A DNA stretch of 36,909 nt from F23-B02 sp963610045 (GCA_963610045.1 CAVDMS010000011.1:1-36909), one strand, 5' to 3'; counted from the first letter of the stretch, positions 16,234 through 24,362 are shown. Numbers and translations: made by a program. Notes: generated by a model not told the origin, from the letters alone.

Positions 16234-16268
16234 CGAAGAAGCACCCAAGCGGTGCTTCTTCGTTTTTT
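16234..16268 (+). terminator. Rho-independent terminator after the CoA transferase operon
   Basis: A 12-bp perfect stem (CGAAGAAGCACC / GGTGCTTCTTCG) with a CAAGC loop is followed by TTTTTT, about 100 nt after the stop codon. Confidence 0.88.
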
Positions 16269-16269
16269 G

Positions 16270-16455
16270 CATTTTCGGTTGTGATTTCCTGTTTGCAGAT
16301 TCCTGTAATGCTCTGTATGAGATTGCACAGCATCGGCTTTATACATTCGACCTGACCAACGGCTTGCACCGCAGTTATACACTCAGCCAGTGCCGCAGCT
16401 GCGAAAAAACAGCTGAAGTGAGGAAGGTGATTGTTCCTGTGACACGAAAATTGTG
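16270..16455. other. Intergenic remnant with open but unrecognised frames
   Basis: This stretch between the terminator and the minus-strand islet has no supported gene. On the plus strand a frame stays open from about 16264 to TGA at 16453-16455 and would encode a Cys-containing tail (LYTFDLTNGLHRSYTLS...) without a start codon or ribosome site. A minus-strand frame is also open. It may be a decayed coding fragment; no family was recognised. Confidence 0.25.
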
Positions 16456-16471
16456 AGATAGTTAGGAGTTC

Positions 16472-16954
16472 TTATTCCTCCTGCGCAAGACTAAGCATCT
16501 GTTCAGCTTGCTTGTGGCGCTCATTTACTTTCTCCAGAAAAAACGTACGCAAGCTGTCTAAGGTCAGATCCAGTTCATCAATATTCCCGTCTTGGACATC
16601 ACGAGCCACCAGAAGATGGAACTTGTCGATTAAAGCCGCAAGTCTGCTTTGCACCTCTGGAGAAGAGGAACGATACACTTCATTCAGATTCTCCATATCA
16701 GAGGAAAACAAGTCAGCAGCAATGATTGAACTTCCAACGGCACGGGGTTCATCTGCGTAAATTCCACACACACTCACACTATCCATCCTGCTAATGTTTG
16801 TATAAAACGGTGCCGTAATTGCCGTAATTCGAGCCATATCGCTATAGCTAAGATGACTTCCACACTTAGGACACTTATCTACACCACGCTCATTGGCGGT
16901 AAAATCTATGCGAAAAGTCTTGCCGCAGGAACGGCATTTTAATACAATATACAT
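16472..16954 (-). CDS. Small zinc-ribbon protein of unknown function
   Basis: This 160-residue cytoplasmic protein has an N-terminal zinc ribbon with Cys7-x2-Cys10 and Cys28-x2-Cys31 (LKCRSCGKT ... DKCPKCGSH). The remaining 120 residues are mostly helical, acidic and without membrane segments; the C-terminal 60 residues (LDSLRTFFLEKVNERHKQAEQ) look like a coiled coil or amphipathic helix. The start at 16954 has GTGGAGG upstream; a longer frame to 16990 would overlap the previous stop. It begins 25 nt after the AlbA_2 gene stops, so the two form an operon. Base use is more AT-rich than in neighbouring operons. The function is not known. Confidence 0.7.
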   Translation of the reverse strand: MYIVLKCRSCGKTFRIDFTANERGVDKCPKCGSHLSYSDMARITAITAPFYTNISRMDSVSVCGIYADEPRAVGSSIIAADLFSSDMENLNEVYRSSSPEVQSRLAALIDKFHLLVARDVQDGNIDELDLTLDSLRTFFLEKVNERHKQAEQMLSLAQEE

Positions 16955-16979
16955 ATTAACCTCCACTTCGGTACGGGTA

Positions 16980-18299
16980 TTATTCCGCAATACGGTACTT
17001 CTGCTGTTTACCGGAGCCTTCCTTAATAAGGAGTCCCTTTTCGACCATATCCCGCAGAATCAAAATGGCGGTCGCCTGAGATACTTTCAACTCTGCTTCC
17101 ACATCTTTGCGAATGATGTATCCCTGCTTTTCGGCCAAGCGGAGCAGTATTTCTTGCCGTCCTGCTTTAGCGGCGACCTTCAATGGAGCTGCAGCGGATA
17201 CATCTTTTCGAGCACCTGAATAGTTGATGTTAGGTAGTGTAATTTTAAAGGCGTTATCTGTAACCTCAAACTGCGGCTTTACAACGTAGTCGGCGTAGCT
17301 TTCATTGATTTTTAGAATGCCAGTACCGTAAGCTTCGATTAGTTTCAAGCGATAAAATACATTGGCTAAATTTGGATTGCGGAGCACAGATACACCGAGC
17401 ATAATATCGTCAAAAGTAAGGCCACGAACCAGACCGCCAATAGTCACGAACTCAATGCGGTCATCGAAAATGCTGATCAGCGTGGAGCCGCTGAAGCTGT
17501 AATCACGATGAGTGATGGCGTTGAGCAGAGCTTCGCGTAACGCTTCGCCGGGATAATCTCGCCTGTCAATGCGTTCCAGTCCTTCAAATTCTGCACGGGT
17601 ACGGTTGAATTGATCAATGTATGAATAGGCATCCTCCAACTGCGTGAGCAAAGAGCCGCTCAACTCCTTGCGGTCACGGAACACGCTTTTCTTGCCGCCA
17701 TCAAATACGGCCAACTTGATGGTATGAACACATTGATCAGATAGCAGCATACCAAGGTTGGTGTAGGTGCCGTCTGAGCCGATGATGTTTAACGTGCGTT
17801 TCTGCTGATCCCCAAAAGGAAGACTGCGCTTTGCAAAATAACTTTCCGCTTTTTCAAAGGTCAACTGCTGATTGATGGAACGAGCATCCTCGTAACGGTC
17901 ACCGCTCGTCTCCTTAATCATATTAAGTATAGCTGTCTCAGAAGCGGGAACAGAGGATGCGCCTTGGCGAACATACACGCCCTCCGGACGAATACCCTTT
18001 CCGGCGAGATAATAGGGTCGGGCGGTGCCTCTCTGGACAGTAAGAACCACAACAGCTTTTCCTTCCATAGTTTCAACAGCGCACTCGGTAAATATAGTAA
18101 CATCCGGACGAATTGAATCTCGGATCATATTCGTAATCCGAAGCATGATTGCATCGACATTTTCGATTCCATGGACACTTCCATCATCATTTATGCCAAT
18201 ATAAATCTTTCCGCCATCCGTATTGGCAAGGGCAACTACTGTGTATTTGATATCATCCATGTATTCACGCTTAAACTCCGTGGTCTTGTTCTCAATCAT
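16980..18299 (-). CDS. AlbA_2 (Schlafen-type) DNA-binding / ATPase-domain protein with C-terminal winged helix
   Basis: This 439-residue protein opens with an AlbA_2/Schlafen domain: TTEFKREY, VALANTDGGKIYIGINDDGSVHGI (about residues 6-45) and EGVYVRQGASSVPAS (about 106-120). A GHKL-like ATPase region typical of this family follows at about 245-330 (REALLNAITHRDYS, then IEFVTIGGL and YGTGILKI). The C-terminal 65 residues form a winged helix (IIRKDVEAELKVSQATAILILRDMVEKGLL). Such proteins are described as transcriptional regulators, and some family members sit in defence islands. AGAAGGGAG precedes the ATG. It leads an operon with the zinc-ribbon protein; its promoter lies within a perfect inverted repeat, which suggests autoregulation. 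AT-rich base use suggests transfer from elsewhere. Confidence 0.85.
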   Translation of the reverse strand: MIENKTTEFKREYMDDIKYTVVALANTDGGKIYIGINDDGSVHGIENVDAIMLRITNMIRDSIRPDVTIFTECAVETMEGKAVVVLTVQRGTARPYYLAGKGIRPEGVYVRQGASSVPASETAILNMIKETSGDRYEDARSINQQLTFEKAESYFAKRSLPFGDQQKRTLNIIGSDGTYTNLGMLLSDQCVHTIKLAVFDGGKKSVFRDRKELSGSLLTQLEDAYSYIDQFNRTRAEFEGLERIDRRDYPGEALREALLNAITHRDYSFSGSTLISIFDDRIEFVTIGGLVRGLTFDDIMLGVSVLRNPNLANVFYRLKLIEAYGTGILKINESYADYVVKPQFEVTDNAFKITLPNINYSGARKDVSAAAPLKVAAKAGRQEILLRLAEKQGYIIRKDVEAELKVSQATAILILRDMVEKGLLIKEGSGKQQKYRIAE

Positions 18300-18323
18300 A
18301 AAGCGTTCTCCCTTCTAATGATT

Positions 18324-18355
18324 TTTCTAATAATTATTATAATGGTTATTAGAAA
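18324..18355 (-). promoter_or_regulatory. Promoter inside a perfect inverted repeat (AlbA_2 operon)
   Basis: Ten-base perfect arms TTTCTAATAA (18324-18333) and TTATTAGAAA (18346-18355) flank a minus-strand TATAAT (18341-18336). The -10 lies about 37 nt before the ATG at 18299. A repressor bound to the arms would cover the -10, so the site is a good operator candidate for the winged-helix protein it controls. Confidence 0.6.
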
Positions 18356-18452
18356 GAAATCAAGAGCAAAAAGGAGAAAATTTTATTATATTCTGTCGTT
18401 AGGCATTATATGTGATGCTGCTTTAGGTATGCATATTAGTTAGAAGAAGATA

Positions 18453-18495
18453 AAAGTAGCCGCAAGTCATCATTTCGATAACTTGCGGCTATTTT
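18453..18495. terminator. Hairpin with A/T flanks, possible terminator
   Basis: The stem TAGCCGCAAGT (18457-18467) / ACTTGCGGCTA (18481-18491) is extended on both sides by A/T pairs and has a 13-nt loop. It lies between the AlbA_2 promoter and the end of the hydroxyacid oxidase gene (minus strand), so it could stop minus-strand transcripts from the oxidase before the islet. The T run is short. Nothing else was seen in 18356-18578. Confidence 0.45.
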
Positions 18496-18578
18496 GGTTG
18501 CTCTGCACAGGCAGTGCCCATGATGGTCCACTTCGGTTCACTATAATGAGTCCTTAGAACACGGTGCGTTTGGTTTGC

Positions 18579-19601
18579 TTATTTTGCGATGAAGATATTG
18601 TCTCTGCCGATGTCGGAGAGGGTGGGGGTGCCGCACATGGTCATGGTGTCACGGAGCTGGGAAACTATCCTGTCCATGTAGACCTTGAGACCCTCGGCTC
18701 CGGCGGCGTAGATAAACGGAACGACGGGACGTCCGATAAGCACGGCGTCGGCTCCGAGTGCGAGCGCCTTGAACACGTCAACGCCGCTGCGTATGCCGCC
18801 GTCAACGAATATCTTCACCTTGCCGCCGACGGCGTCGGCTATCTGCGGCAGGACCTCCGCCGTTGCGGGGGTGCAGCCCTGAACTCTGCCGCCGTGGTTC
18901 GATACGACGATCGCCGAAGCGCCCGCTTCCACGGCCTTGAGCGCACCCTTCGGGGTCATTATGCCCTTGACGATGAAGGGCTTTTCTGCAAATGCGATTA
19001 TCTCGGAAAGCTCGGCAACGGACTTTGAACCGGCGTTCGGGTTCATGGCCTTTAAGAAGGGCAGCCCTGCGCCGTCAACGTCCATTGCTGCGGCAAAGAC
19101 GTTTTTCTCCTTGAGCTTTGTGAGCTTTTCAAACACAAACTCACGGTTCCACGGCTTTATGGTCGGGATGCCGATACCGCCGGCGGCGTCAATATCGACG
19201 GCTGCGTTTTCCATGACGGTGGGATCGACTCCGTCGCCCGTGAGGGCGCAGATGCCGTACTCCGCCGCAGCCTTGATGAGTATGCGGTTGTAGCTTATGT
19301 CGTTGTACTTGTCGCCGTAGTGCATATTCACGGCGCCGAGCGGAGCTACGAACACGGGCGCTTTGAAGTGCTTTCCGAAAAGCTCAAAGTCGGTGTTCGG
19401 CTCGGAAACGGGGCAGAGCGTGTCCATGTTTACGAAAATGTCCTGCCACTTGTCGAAGTTCCTTGCGGCGGTGTTGCCGGGCAGCTTACTGCCGGGACCG
19501 GGCATCGTATTGCCGCAGGCTCTGCCGTTGCACACGGGACAGGCTTTGCAGTAGGGTCCGACCAATCCCCGTGCGGCGGTTAAAATTTCATTGTAATCCA
19601 T
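18579..19601 (-). CDS. FMN-dependent alpha-hydroxyacid oxidase/dehydrogenase family protein
   Basis: This 340-residue TIM-barrel flavoprotein belongs to the lactate/glycolate oxidase family and would oxidise an alpha-hydroxyacid such as lactate. Visible are PVFVAPLGA (about residue 69), FIVKGIMTPKGALKAVEAGASAIVVSNHGGR (about 193-223), which includes the catalytic His-Gly-Gly-Arg, and the phosphate loop FVDGGIRSG ... ADAVLIGRP near the C-terminus. The N-terminus carries four Cys (residues 18, 21, 24 and 29; YCKACPVCNGRACG), a feature I know from clostridial members but not from classical lactate oxidase. The ATG at 19601 has GGGAG upstream; the GTG at 19610 overlaps that site. In an anaerobe the electrons probably go to a carrier rather than O2. 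It stands alone. Confidence 0.85.
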   Translation of the reverse strand: MDYNEILTAARGLVGPYCKACPVCNGRACGNTMPGPGSKLPGNTAARNFDKWQDIFVNMDTLCPVSEPNTDFELFGKHFKAPVFVAPLGAVNMHYGDKYNDISYNRILIKAAAEYGICALTGDGVDPTVMENAAVDIDAAGGIGIPTIKPWNREFVFEKLTKLKEKNVFAAAMDVDGAGLPFLKAMNPNAGSKSVAELSEIIAFAEKPFIVKGIMTPKGALKAVEAGASAIVVSNHGGRVQGCTPATAEVLPQIADAVGGKVKIFVDGGIRSGVDVFKALALGADAVLIGRPVVPFIYAAGAEGLKVYMDRIVSQLRDTMTMCGTPTLSDIGRDNIFIAK

Positions 19602-19669
19602 GATTGTCACTCCCGTCTGTTTTTGTTAGGCAAGTACAGCTTATCATGCAAAGCCTTAACTGTCAAACG

Positions 19670-19696
19670 AAAAGCTCCCGCTTTGCGGGAGCTTTT
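19670..19696 (-). terminator. Rho-independent terminator of the BceAB-like genes
   Basis: A 12-bp stem (AAAAGCTCCCGC / GCGGGAGCTTTT) with a three-base loop lies just past the permease stop on the minus strand, followed there by TTTTCG. The plus strand also shows five Ts. Confidence 0.8.
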
Positions 19697-19701
19697 TGCG
19701 T

Positions 19702-21765
19702 TTAATTGCGGTCGTCCTTTTCGCTGACGATCTTGTAATATGCGTTGCCGGTCATGCGGTACACGACGGTGTACAGCAGGGCGAACAGGACAAAGCTCAG
19801 TGCGGTCACCCCGATGAGAAGTCCGAGGTTATTGAAGTTGAACATGAGCAGTATCTTGTGTATAAACGGGAAGGCAAAGCCGAGGTGCAGCCCCGCAAAA
19901 AGAAGCGGGAGGAAGAACACCGTGAGAAGCTGAGAGTTTATGCTCTTTCGTATCTCCTGCTTCGTCATGCCGACGCTCTGCATGATCTCGTAGCGGCGCC
20001 TGTCCTCATAGCCCTCGCAGATCTGCTTGTAGTAGATGATAAGCACCGCCGCAAGCGTGAACACGAGGCTGAGCATTATTCCGAGGAACAGCAGGCTGCC
20101 GAAGGCCTCAAAGAAGTCCTGCCTGTTGTAATCCCTCGACTCGACGTTGAAGGATATGCAGTCGTAGTCTATATTGACTGCGCTTGAGAGATCAAGGGAG
20201 AGACCGTCAACGATCTCCTCAAAGAGGATATCCTCGTCACTGCCGGAAAGCTTGGTGTCAAAGCTGTAGTACCAACGCACATATAGCTTGCCGTCGGCGT
20301 CGTTTATATCGGTCAGCACCTCGGTGCAGTAGTCGAGAAAGTCGGGGATGACGACGTACACTGTCGGAACGACGTAGGTGACGTTTTGACCGCCGTACTG
20401 CGGGAAGTCGTCGAGCGTATCGACAACACGCAGAGGGCGGCTGCCGTCGATGGAGAAAGTGTCGAAATCATAGTCTATGCGCATACCGTACACGAGCGCT
20501 TCGCCGGGACTAAGCTTGCGGTTTTCGCCCGTCGCCTCGTTGTAGTCGGACAGCGGTATGAACTCGACGTTCACAACGTCGTCGTAGTCGACGGTGAGAT
20601 CGAGGTTATCGACATTGGTGGGGTCGGTCGTGATGTTGCCGTCACGGAGAAGCCCGGAGGCGCTTGCGGTGCGTATGCTGATGGGGTTCGACATTCCGGC
20701 GTCGGCGCAGATTTCGTCGATGCCCCGGCGAATATTTGCGATCTCCTCGTCGCCGATGGAGGAGGTCTTTTCGTCAAAGAGGAAGTTTAGGTTCACGTCT
20801 CTGGGGTAGAGCGCATTGAGGGAATCGTCCGCACCGAAGTACAGGCAGGAGGTGGAGGAGATCATGACAAGCACCATGGTGACGAGGATGCATATGGATG
20901 CAAGCCCCGCACCGTTGCGCTTCATGCGGTACGCCATGCCGGAGACCGAGACGAAGTGGCGCTTATTATAATAGTAGTGCTTGTTCTTTTGCAGCAGGCG
21001 GCAGAGCAGCACGGAGCCGGAGATGAACACAAGGTAGCTGCCGACAATGACCATGATGACGGCGACGAAGAACAGCGTAAGCGCCGTGAGGGGCTGCTCT
21101 ATCGAGACGGAGAGGTAGTAGGCTCCGCCCAAAAGAGCGATGCCGAGGACGCCTAAAAGGACGTTTCCCTTGGGGGGCTTTTCGCCGGTGTTTTCGCTGC
21201 GCAGCAGCTCGACGGGCTTTGAGATGCTGATCTTAAACAGCGAGCTTATATACTGCAATGCGAAGATCACCGCAAAGAGGGCGGCGGTGACCGTGACCGA
21301 GTGCAGGGAGACGGAAAAGCCTAAGGTCGCATCGGCGTTTATGAGCTTTAAAAGACCGAGCTCGGAGAGCTTTGAAAGCGCAATGCCGAGGAAAAGACCA
21401 AGGGCGAGGGAGAGCGCCGCAATGATGAGGTTTTCCCACAGCAGGATCCTTGCGATGTTGCGCTTGCCCATGCCGAGGACGTTATAAAGTCCGAACTCAC
21501 GGTTCCTGCGGCGGATAAGAAAGGAGTTGGTGTAAAACAGGAATATGAGAGAGAAGATGCCGAGGACCCATGAGCCCAGACCCATCACGAGCCTCGTCGT
21601 GCCGCTGCCTCTCGGCATGGAGGCGATGACCTCGGACTCGGAGAGCGAGAAAAGAATGAAGAACACGGCGACCATGCCGATGCAGGTCAGGATGTAGGGC
21701 TTATAAAGCCGTCCGTTCTTGCGCATACTCTGCCACGCAAGACGGGGGTACAGGAGCTTTTTCAT
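19702..21765 (-). CDS. BceB-type ABC transporter permease (FtsX family)
   Basis: This 687-residue permease has the ten-helix layout of BceB-type antimicrobial-peptide transporters. One helix lies near the N-terminus (about residues 22-42), then the first FtsX unit with FLIRRRNREFGLYNVLGMGKRNIARIL (about 83-109). A large extracellular region of roughly 200 residues (about 320-540), between helices 7 and 8, is the expected peptide-sensing part. The second FtsX unit carries YEDRRRYEIMQSVGMTKQEIRKSI (about 590-612) and ends in two helices. It overlaps bceA by 4 nt (ATGA). It is the last gene of the RR-HK-ATPase-permease module. Such systems remove cell-wall-active peptides and signal through the kinase; which peptide is unknown. 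Confidence 0.93.
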   Translation of the reverse strand: MKKLLYPRLAWQSMRKNGRLYKPYILTCIGMVAVFFILFSLSESEVIASMPRGSGTTRLVMGLGSWVLGIFSLIFLFYTNSFLIRRRNREFGLYNVLGMGKRNIARILLWENLIIAALSLALGLFLGIALSKLSELGLLKLINADATLGFSVSLHSVTVTAALFAVIFALQYISSLFKISISKPVELLRSENTGEKPPKGNVLLGVLGIALLGGAYYLSVSIEQPLTALTLFFVAVIMVIVGSYLVFISGSVLLCRLLQKNKHYYYNKRHFVSVSGMAYRMKRNGAGLASICILVTMVLVMISSTSCLYFGADDSLNALYPRDVNLNFLFDEKTSSIGDEEIANIRRGIDEICADAGMSNPISIRTASASGLLRDGNITTDPTNVDNLDLTVDYDDVVNVEFIPLSDYNEATGENRKLSPGEALVYGMRIDYDFDTFSIDGSRPLRVVDTLDDFPQYGGQNVTYVVPTVYVVIPDFLDYCTEVLTDINDADGKLYVRWYYSFDTKLSGSDEDILFEEIVDGLSLDLSSAVNIDYDCISFNVESRDYNRQDFFEAFGSLLFLGIMLSLVFTLAAVLIIYYKQICEGYEDRRRYEIMQSVGMTKQEIRKSINSQLLTVFFLPLLFAGLHLGFAFPFIHKILLMFNFNNLGLLIGVTALSFVLFALLYTVVYRMTGNAYYKIVSEKDDRN

Positions 21766-22526
21766 TTGCGGTCACCGCCTGTCGCAAGCATGGTGAGCGT
21801 GTCGGAGATCTTCTGATAAAGCTGCTGGCTGCTGCTTTCGCCACGGTATATCTGGTGGTACACCTCGCCGTCTTTTATAAACAGCACCCGGCTTGCGGTG
21901 CTTGCAGCCTTGACGGAGTGGGTGACCATCAAAACGGTCTGACCCGAACGGTTCAGCTCGTCAAAGAGCTTGAGCAGCTCGTCGGTCGATCTTGAGTCGA
22001 GCGCACCCGTGGGTTCGTCCGCAAGCACGATGCGGGGGTTTGTGATGATCGCCCTTGCGACCGCAGCACGCTGCTTCTGACCGCCGGATATCTCGTAGGG
22101 GTACTTTTTGAGTATCTCGCCGATGCCGAGACGCTTTGCGACGGGGATCATACGGGTGCGCATCTCGTCATAGCTCTTGCCTGCGAGAACGAGGGGCAGG
22201 AAGATGTTGTCCTCGACCGTGAAGGTGTCAAGGAGATTGAACTCCTGAAACACAAAGCCGAGCTTATCGCGGCGAAACTGCGCAACGTCGCTTTCCCGTA
22301 TGTCGGAAAGCTCCATGCCGTCAAGCTTTACGCTGCCTGCGGTGGGCTTGTCCAATGCCGCAAGTATGTTGAGAAGGGTGGTCTTGCCGGAGCCGGATTC
22401 ACCCATTATGGCGACGTACTCGCCTTCTTCGACGGTGAAATTGACATTTTTGAGGGCTTCGACCTTGTTTCCGCCCAGACGGGTGGAATAAACCTTTTTA
22501 AGTCCGTTAACTTCGAGAATACTCAT
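21762..22526 (-). CDS. BceA-type ABC transporter ATP-binding protein
   Basis: This 254-residue ATPase of the BceA/MacB type contains Walker A GESGSGKT (about residue 38), Q-loop VFQEFN, signature ISGGQKQR (about 142), Walker B RIVLADEPTGALD (about 160) and the H-loop VTHS. The ATG at 22526 is chosen for its AAAGGAGG; in-frame codons out to 22556 lie before that site. It powers the permease encoded immediately downstream. It has its own promoter region with a BceR-type box at 22615-22628. Confidence 0.93.
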   Translation of the reverse strand: MSILEVNGLKKVYSTRLGGNKVEALKNVNFTVEEGEYVAIMGESGSGKTTLLNILAALDKPTAGSVKLDGMELSDIRESDVAQFRRDKLGFVFQEFNLLDTFTVEDNIFLPLVLAGKSYDEMRTRMIPVAKRLGIGEILKKYPYEISGGQKQRAAVARAIITNPRIVLADEPTGALDSRSTDELLKLFDELNRSGQTVLMVTHSVKAASTASRVLFIKDGEVYHQIYRGESSSQQLYQKISDTLTMLATGGDRK

Positions 22527-22554
22527 TTTGCTTCCTCCTTTGGATTTCGCCCTC

Positions 22555-22606
22555 ATTATACGACGAGGGAGAAATGTGTTCCATCGAATCGGCTTACATT
22601 TCTCCC
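22555..22606 (-). promoter_or_regulatory. bceA promoter with weak -35 and an 11-bp inverted repeat
   Basis: On the minus strand TATAAT (22560-22555) is preceded at 17 nt by TGGAAC (22583-22578), a poor -35 as expected for an activated promoter. Arms GGGAGAAATGT (22567-22577) and ACATTTCTCCC (22596-22606) form a perfect inverted repeat around the -35. Confidence 0.55.
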
Positions 22607-22614
22607 GTCAAATC

Positions 22615-22628
22615 TAACATTATTGTAA
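22615..22628. promoter_or_regulatory. BceR-type response-regulator box
   Basis: TAACA-TTAT-TGTAA matches the TNACA-N4-TGTAA consensus known for BceR-like regulators. The surrounding bases extend the symmetry (AAATCT ... AGATTT). It lies about 30 bp upstream of the -35 of the bceA-type promoter and just after the kinase stop codon, where such activators bind. Confidence 0.7.
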
Positions 22629-22637
22629 GATTTAAGA

Positions 22638-23621
22638 TCAAGCTACCCTGTGCTGGCTCATGTCGAGCATTAAAACCGTTCCGCTTCCGACCTCGGACTC
22701 GGCGCTGATGCCGATGCCGAGGTTTTTGCACACCTTGCCGCAAAGGTAAAGCCCGATGCCGCTTGCACGCATATCCGTTCTGCCGTTGCAGCCCGTGTAG
22801 CCCTTTTGAAACACGAGCGGCAGATCCTCCGGCGCAATGCCGATGCCGCTGTCCTTTATGCAGAGGATGTGTCCCTCCGAAAGGTACACGGCGATGCCGC
22901 CGCTCTGCGTGTACTTGAGTGCGTTCGACAGAAGTTGGTCCAAAACGAAGCCGAGCCACTTTTCGTCGGTGACGATCTTGAGCATGGAAGGCTCAAAGCT
23001 CAGCGACAGCCTGCGGTCGATAAACTCGGACGAGAAGCGGCGCAGCGAGCGCTTTATAATGTCGTCAAGCTCGCACTCACGGAACACATAGTCCCCGGTG
23101 TCGGCGTCGAGACGCAGGTAGACCATGACCATCTCAACGTACTGCTCAATGCGCAAAAGGTCGGAAAACAGCCTGCGTGAAAGCGGACTGTCCTCGCTCT
23201 TTAAGGACAGACGCATCGAGGCGATGGGCGTTTTTATCTGATGCACCCACAGGGTGTAGTATTCGTTCATGTCACGGACACGGCCGTCGTAATCCGAGCG
23301 CAGGGAGGCACATTCGCAGCGAAGTGCGGCGATGATATTTTGATAGTCGGCGCTCTCGACGCTCACAGGCTCCGGCAGCGAGCTTAAAAGCTCCGCTCCC
23401 GCATTTGCAAGTCCCGCAAGCTGAAGGTGTCTTTTGCGCATACGCAGGAAATCGGCGATGACGACGCCGATGCCCAAAAGCAGGCACAGCGCCGCAGGGT
23501 ACAAAACGGCGGCAAGCGGCAGCGCATACAGATAAAACGAAAAGGCGAAGATCGCCGAGAATGCGAAATACAAGGCGATGCCAATGCTGTGCTGCCGCAC
23601 ATATTTAAGGAATAGCTTCAT
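22638..23621 (-). CDS. BceS-type intramembrane-sensing histidine kinase
   Basis: This 327-residue kinase has two close transmembrane helices (about residues 12-32 and 36-57) and almost no extracellular loop, the hallmark of intramembrane-sensing BceS kinases that depend on their ABC transporter for input. The H-box YYTLWVHQIKTPIASMRL places the phosphorylated His at 127. The ATP-binding domain has the N-box LDQLLSNALKYT, G1 DSGIGI and G2 ASGIGLYL. It starts 13 nt after the response regulator stops, so the two are co-transcribed. The partner permease and ATPase follow. Confidence 0.92.
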   Translation of the reverse strand: MKLFLKYVRQHSIGIALYFAFSAIFAFSFYLYALPLAAVLYPAALCLLLGIGVVIADFLRMRKRHLQLAGLANAGAELLSSLPEPVSVESADYQNIIAALRCECASLRSDYDGRVRDMNEYYTLWVHQIKTPIASMRLSLKSEDSPLSRRLFSDLLRIEQYVEMVMVYLRLDADTGDYVFRECELDDIIKRSLRRFSSEFIDRRLSLSFEPSMLKIVTDEKWLGFVLDQLLSNALKYTQSGGIAVYLSEGHILCIKDSGIGIAPEDLPLVFQKGYTGCNGRTDMRASGIGLYLCGKVCKNLGIGISAESEVGSGTVLMLDMSQHRVA

Positions 23622-23634
23622 TGCGGCGCTCCTC

Positions 23635-24306
23635 TCACTCGATCATATAGCCGACGCCGAACTTCGTGGTGATAAAGCCGGAAAGCCCTGCCTTGTCGAG
23701 CTTTTTGCGCAGACGGTTCACGTTCACGGTCAGGGTGTTCTCGTCAACGAAGGAGTCGGTCTCCCACAGGCGCTCCATGAGCCGCTCACGGCTCACCGTC
23801 TGCCCCTTGCTCTCCATGAGGCAGAGCAGGATGCGGGACTCGTTTTTCGTAAGCGCGATGCGCTCGCCGTCGTAATTCAAAACACCTGCGCCGGGGTCTA
23901 AGACGGCACCCTTGTGCGTAAGTATATTCTTCGACGGCGCAAAGTCGTAGCTTCGGCGGAGCAGCGCCATGATCTTTGCGATAAGTACGCTTTGGTCAAA
24001 GGGCTTTGCTATAAAATCGTCTGCTCCCATGTTCATCGCCATGATGATGTTCATGTTGTCCGAGGCGGAGGATATGAAAATGACAGGTACGTTTGACACC
24101 TTGCGTATCTCACCGCACCAGTGGTAGCCGTTATAAAAGGGCAGGGAAATGTCGAGCAGGACGATGTGCGGCTCAAAGCGGGCAAACTCGTCCATAACGC
24201 CCGAAAAGTCGCTCACCGCAAGAGCCTCAAGACCCCAGCTCTCCGCCTGCTTCTTGACGGCCTCCGCAATGCCTCGGTCGTCCTCTACTATCATAAGCTT
24301 GTACAC
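23635..24306 (-). CDS. OmpR-family response regulator, BceR-type
   Basis: This 223-residue regulator has a receiver domain with the acidic pair EDD near residues 8-10, phospho-acceptor Asp52 (LLDISLPF) and Lys101 (FIAKPFD). A winged-helix DNA-binding domain of the OmpR type follows (TKNESRILLCLMESKGQTVSRERLMERLW ... VNVNRLRKKLD ... GVGYMIE). The GTG start at 24306 has GGAGGTG at a good distance. It heads the RR-HK-ATPase-permease locus; the box at 22615-22628 is its likely target, giving peptide-induced transporter expression. Confidence 0.92.
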   Translation of the reverse strand: MYKLMIVEDDRGIAEAVKKQAESWGLEALAVSDFSGVMDEFARFEPHIVLLDISLPFYNGYHWCGEIRKVSNVPVIFISSASDNMNIIMAMNMGADDFIAKPFDQSVLIAKIMALLRRSYDFAPSKNILTHKGAVLDPGAGVLNYDGERIALTKNESRILLCLMESKGQTVSRERLMERLWETDSFVDENTLTVNVNRLRKKLDKAGLSGFITTKFGVGYMIE

Positions 24307-24333
24307 GGCGCACCTCCGCAGTAATATGTTGAA

Positions 24334-24362
24334 ATTATACTATAACGCCGCCGAAAAATCCA
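24334..24362 (-). promoter_or_regulatory. Promoter candidate for the response regulator/kinase genes
   Basis: On the minus strand TATAAT (24339-24334) lies about 28 nt before the GTG start; the hexamer 17 nt upstream (TGGATT) is a poor -35. It is back-to-back with the glmS promoter. Confidence 0.5.

Noticed and set aside
18171..18443. A plus-strand open frame with one hydrophobic stretch
   Set aside because: It is antisense to the start of the AlbA_2 gene and its promoter and has no ribosome binding site.
16138..18578. Insertion-sequence or prophage borders of the AT-rich islet
   Set aside because: No terminal inverted repeats, target duplications, integrase or tRNA could be found by eye at either edge.
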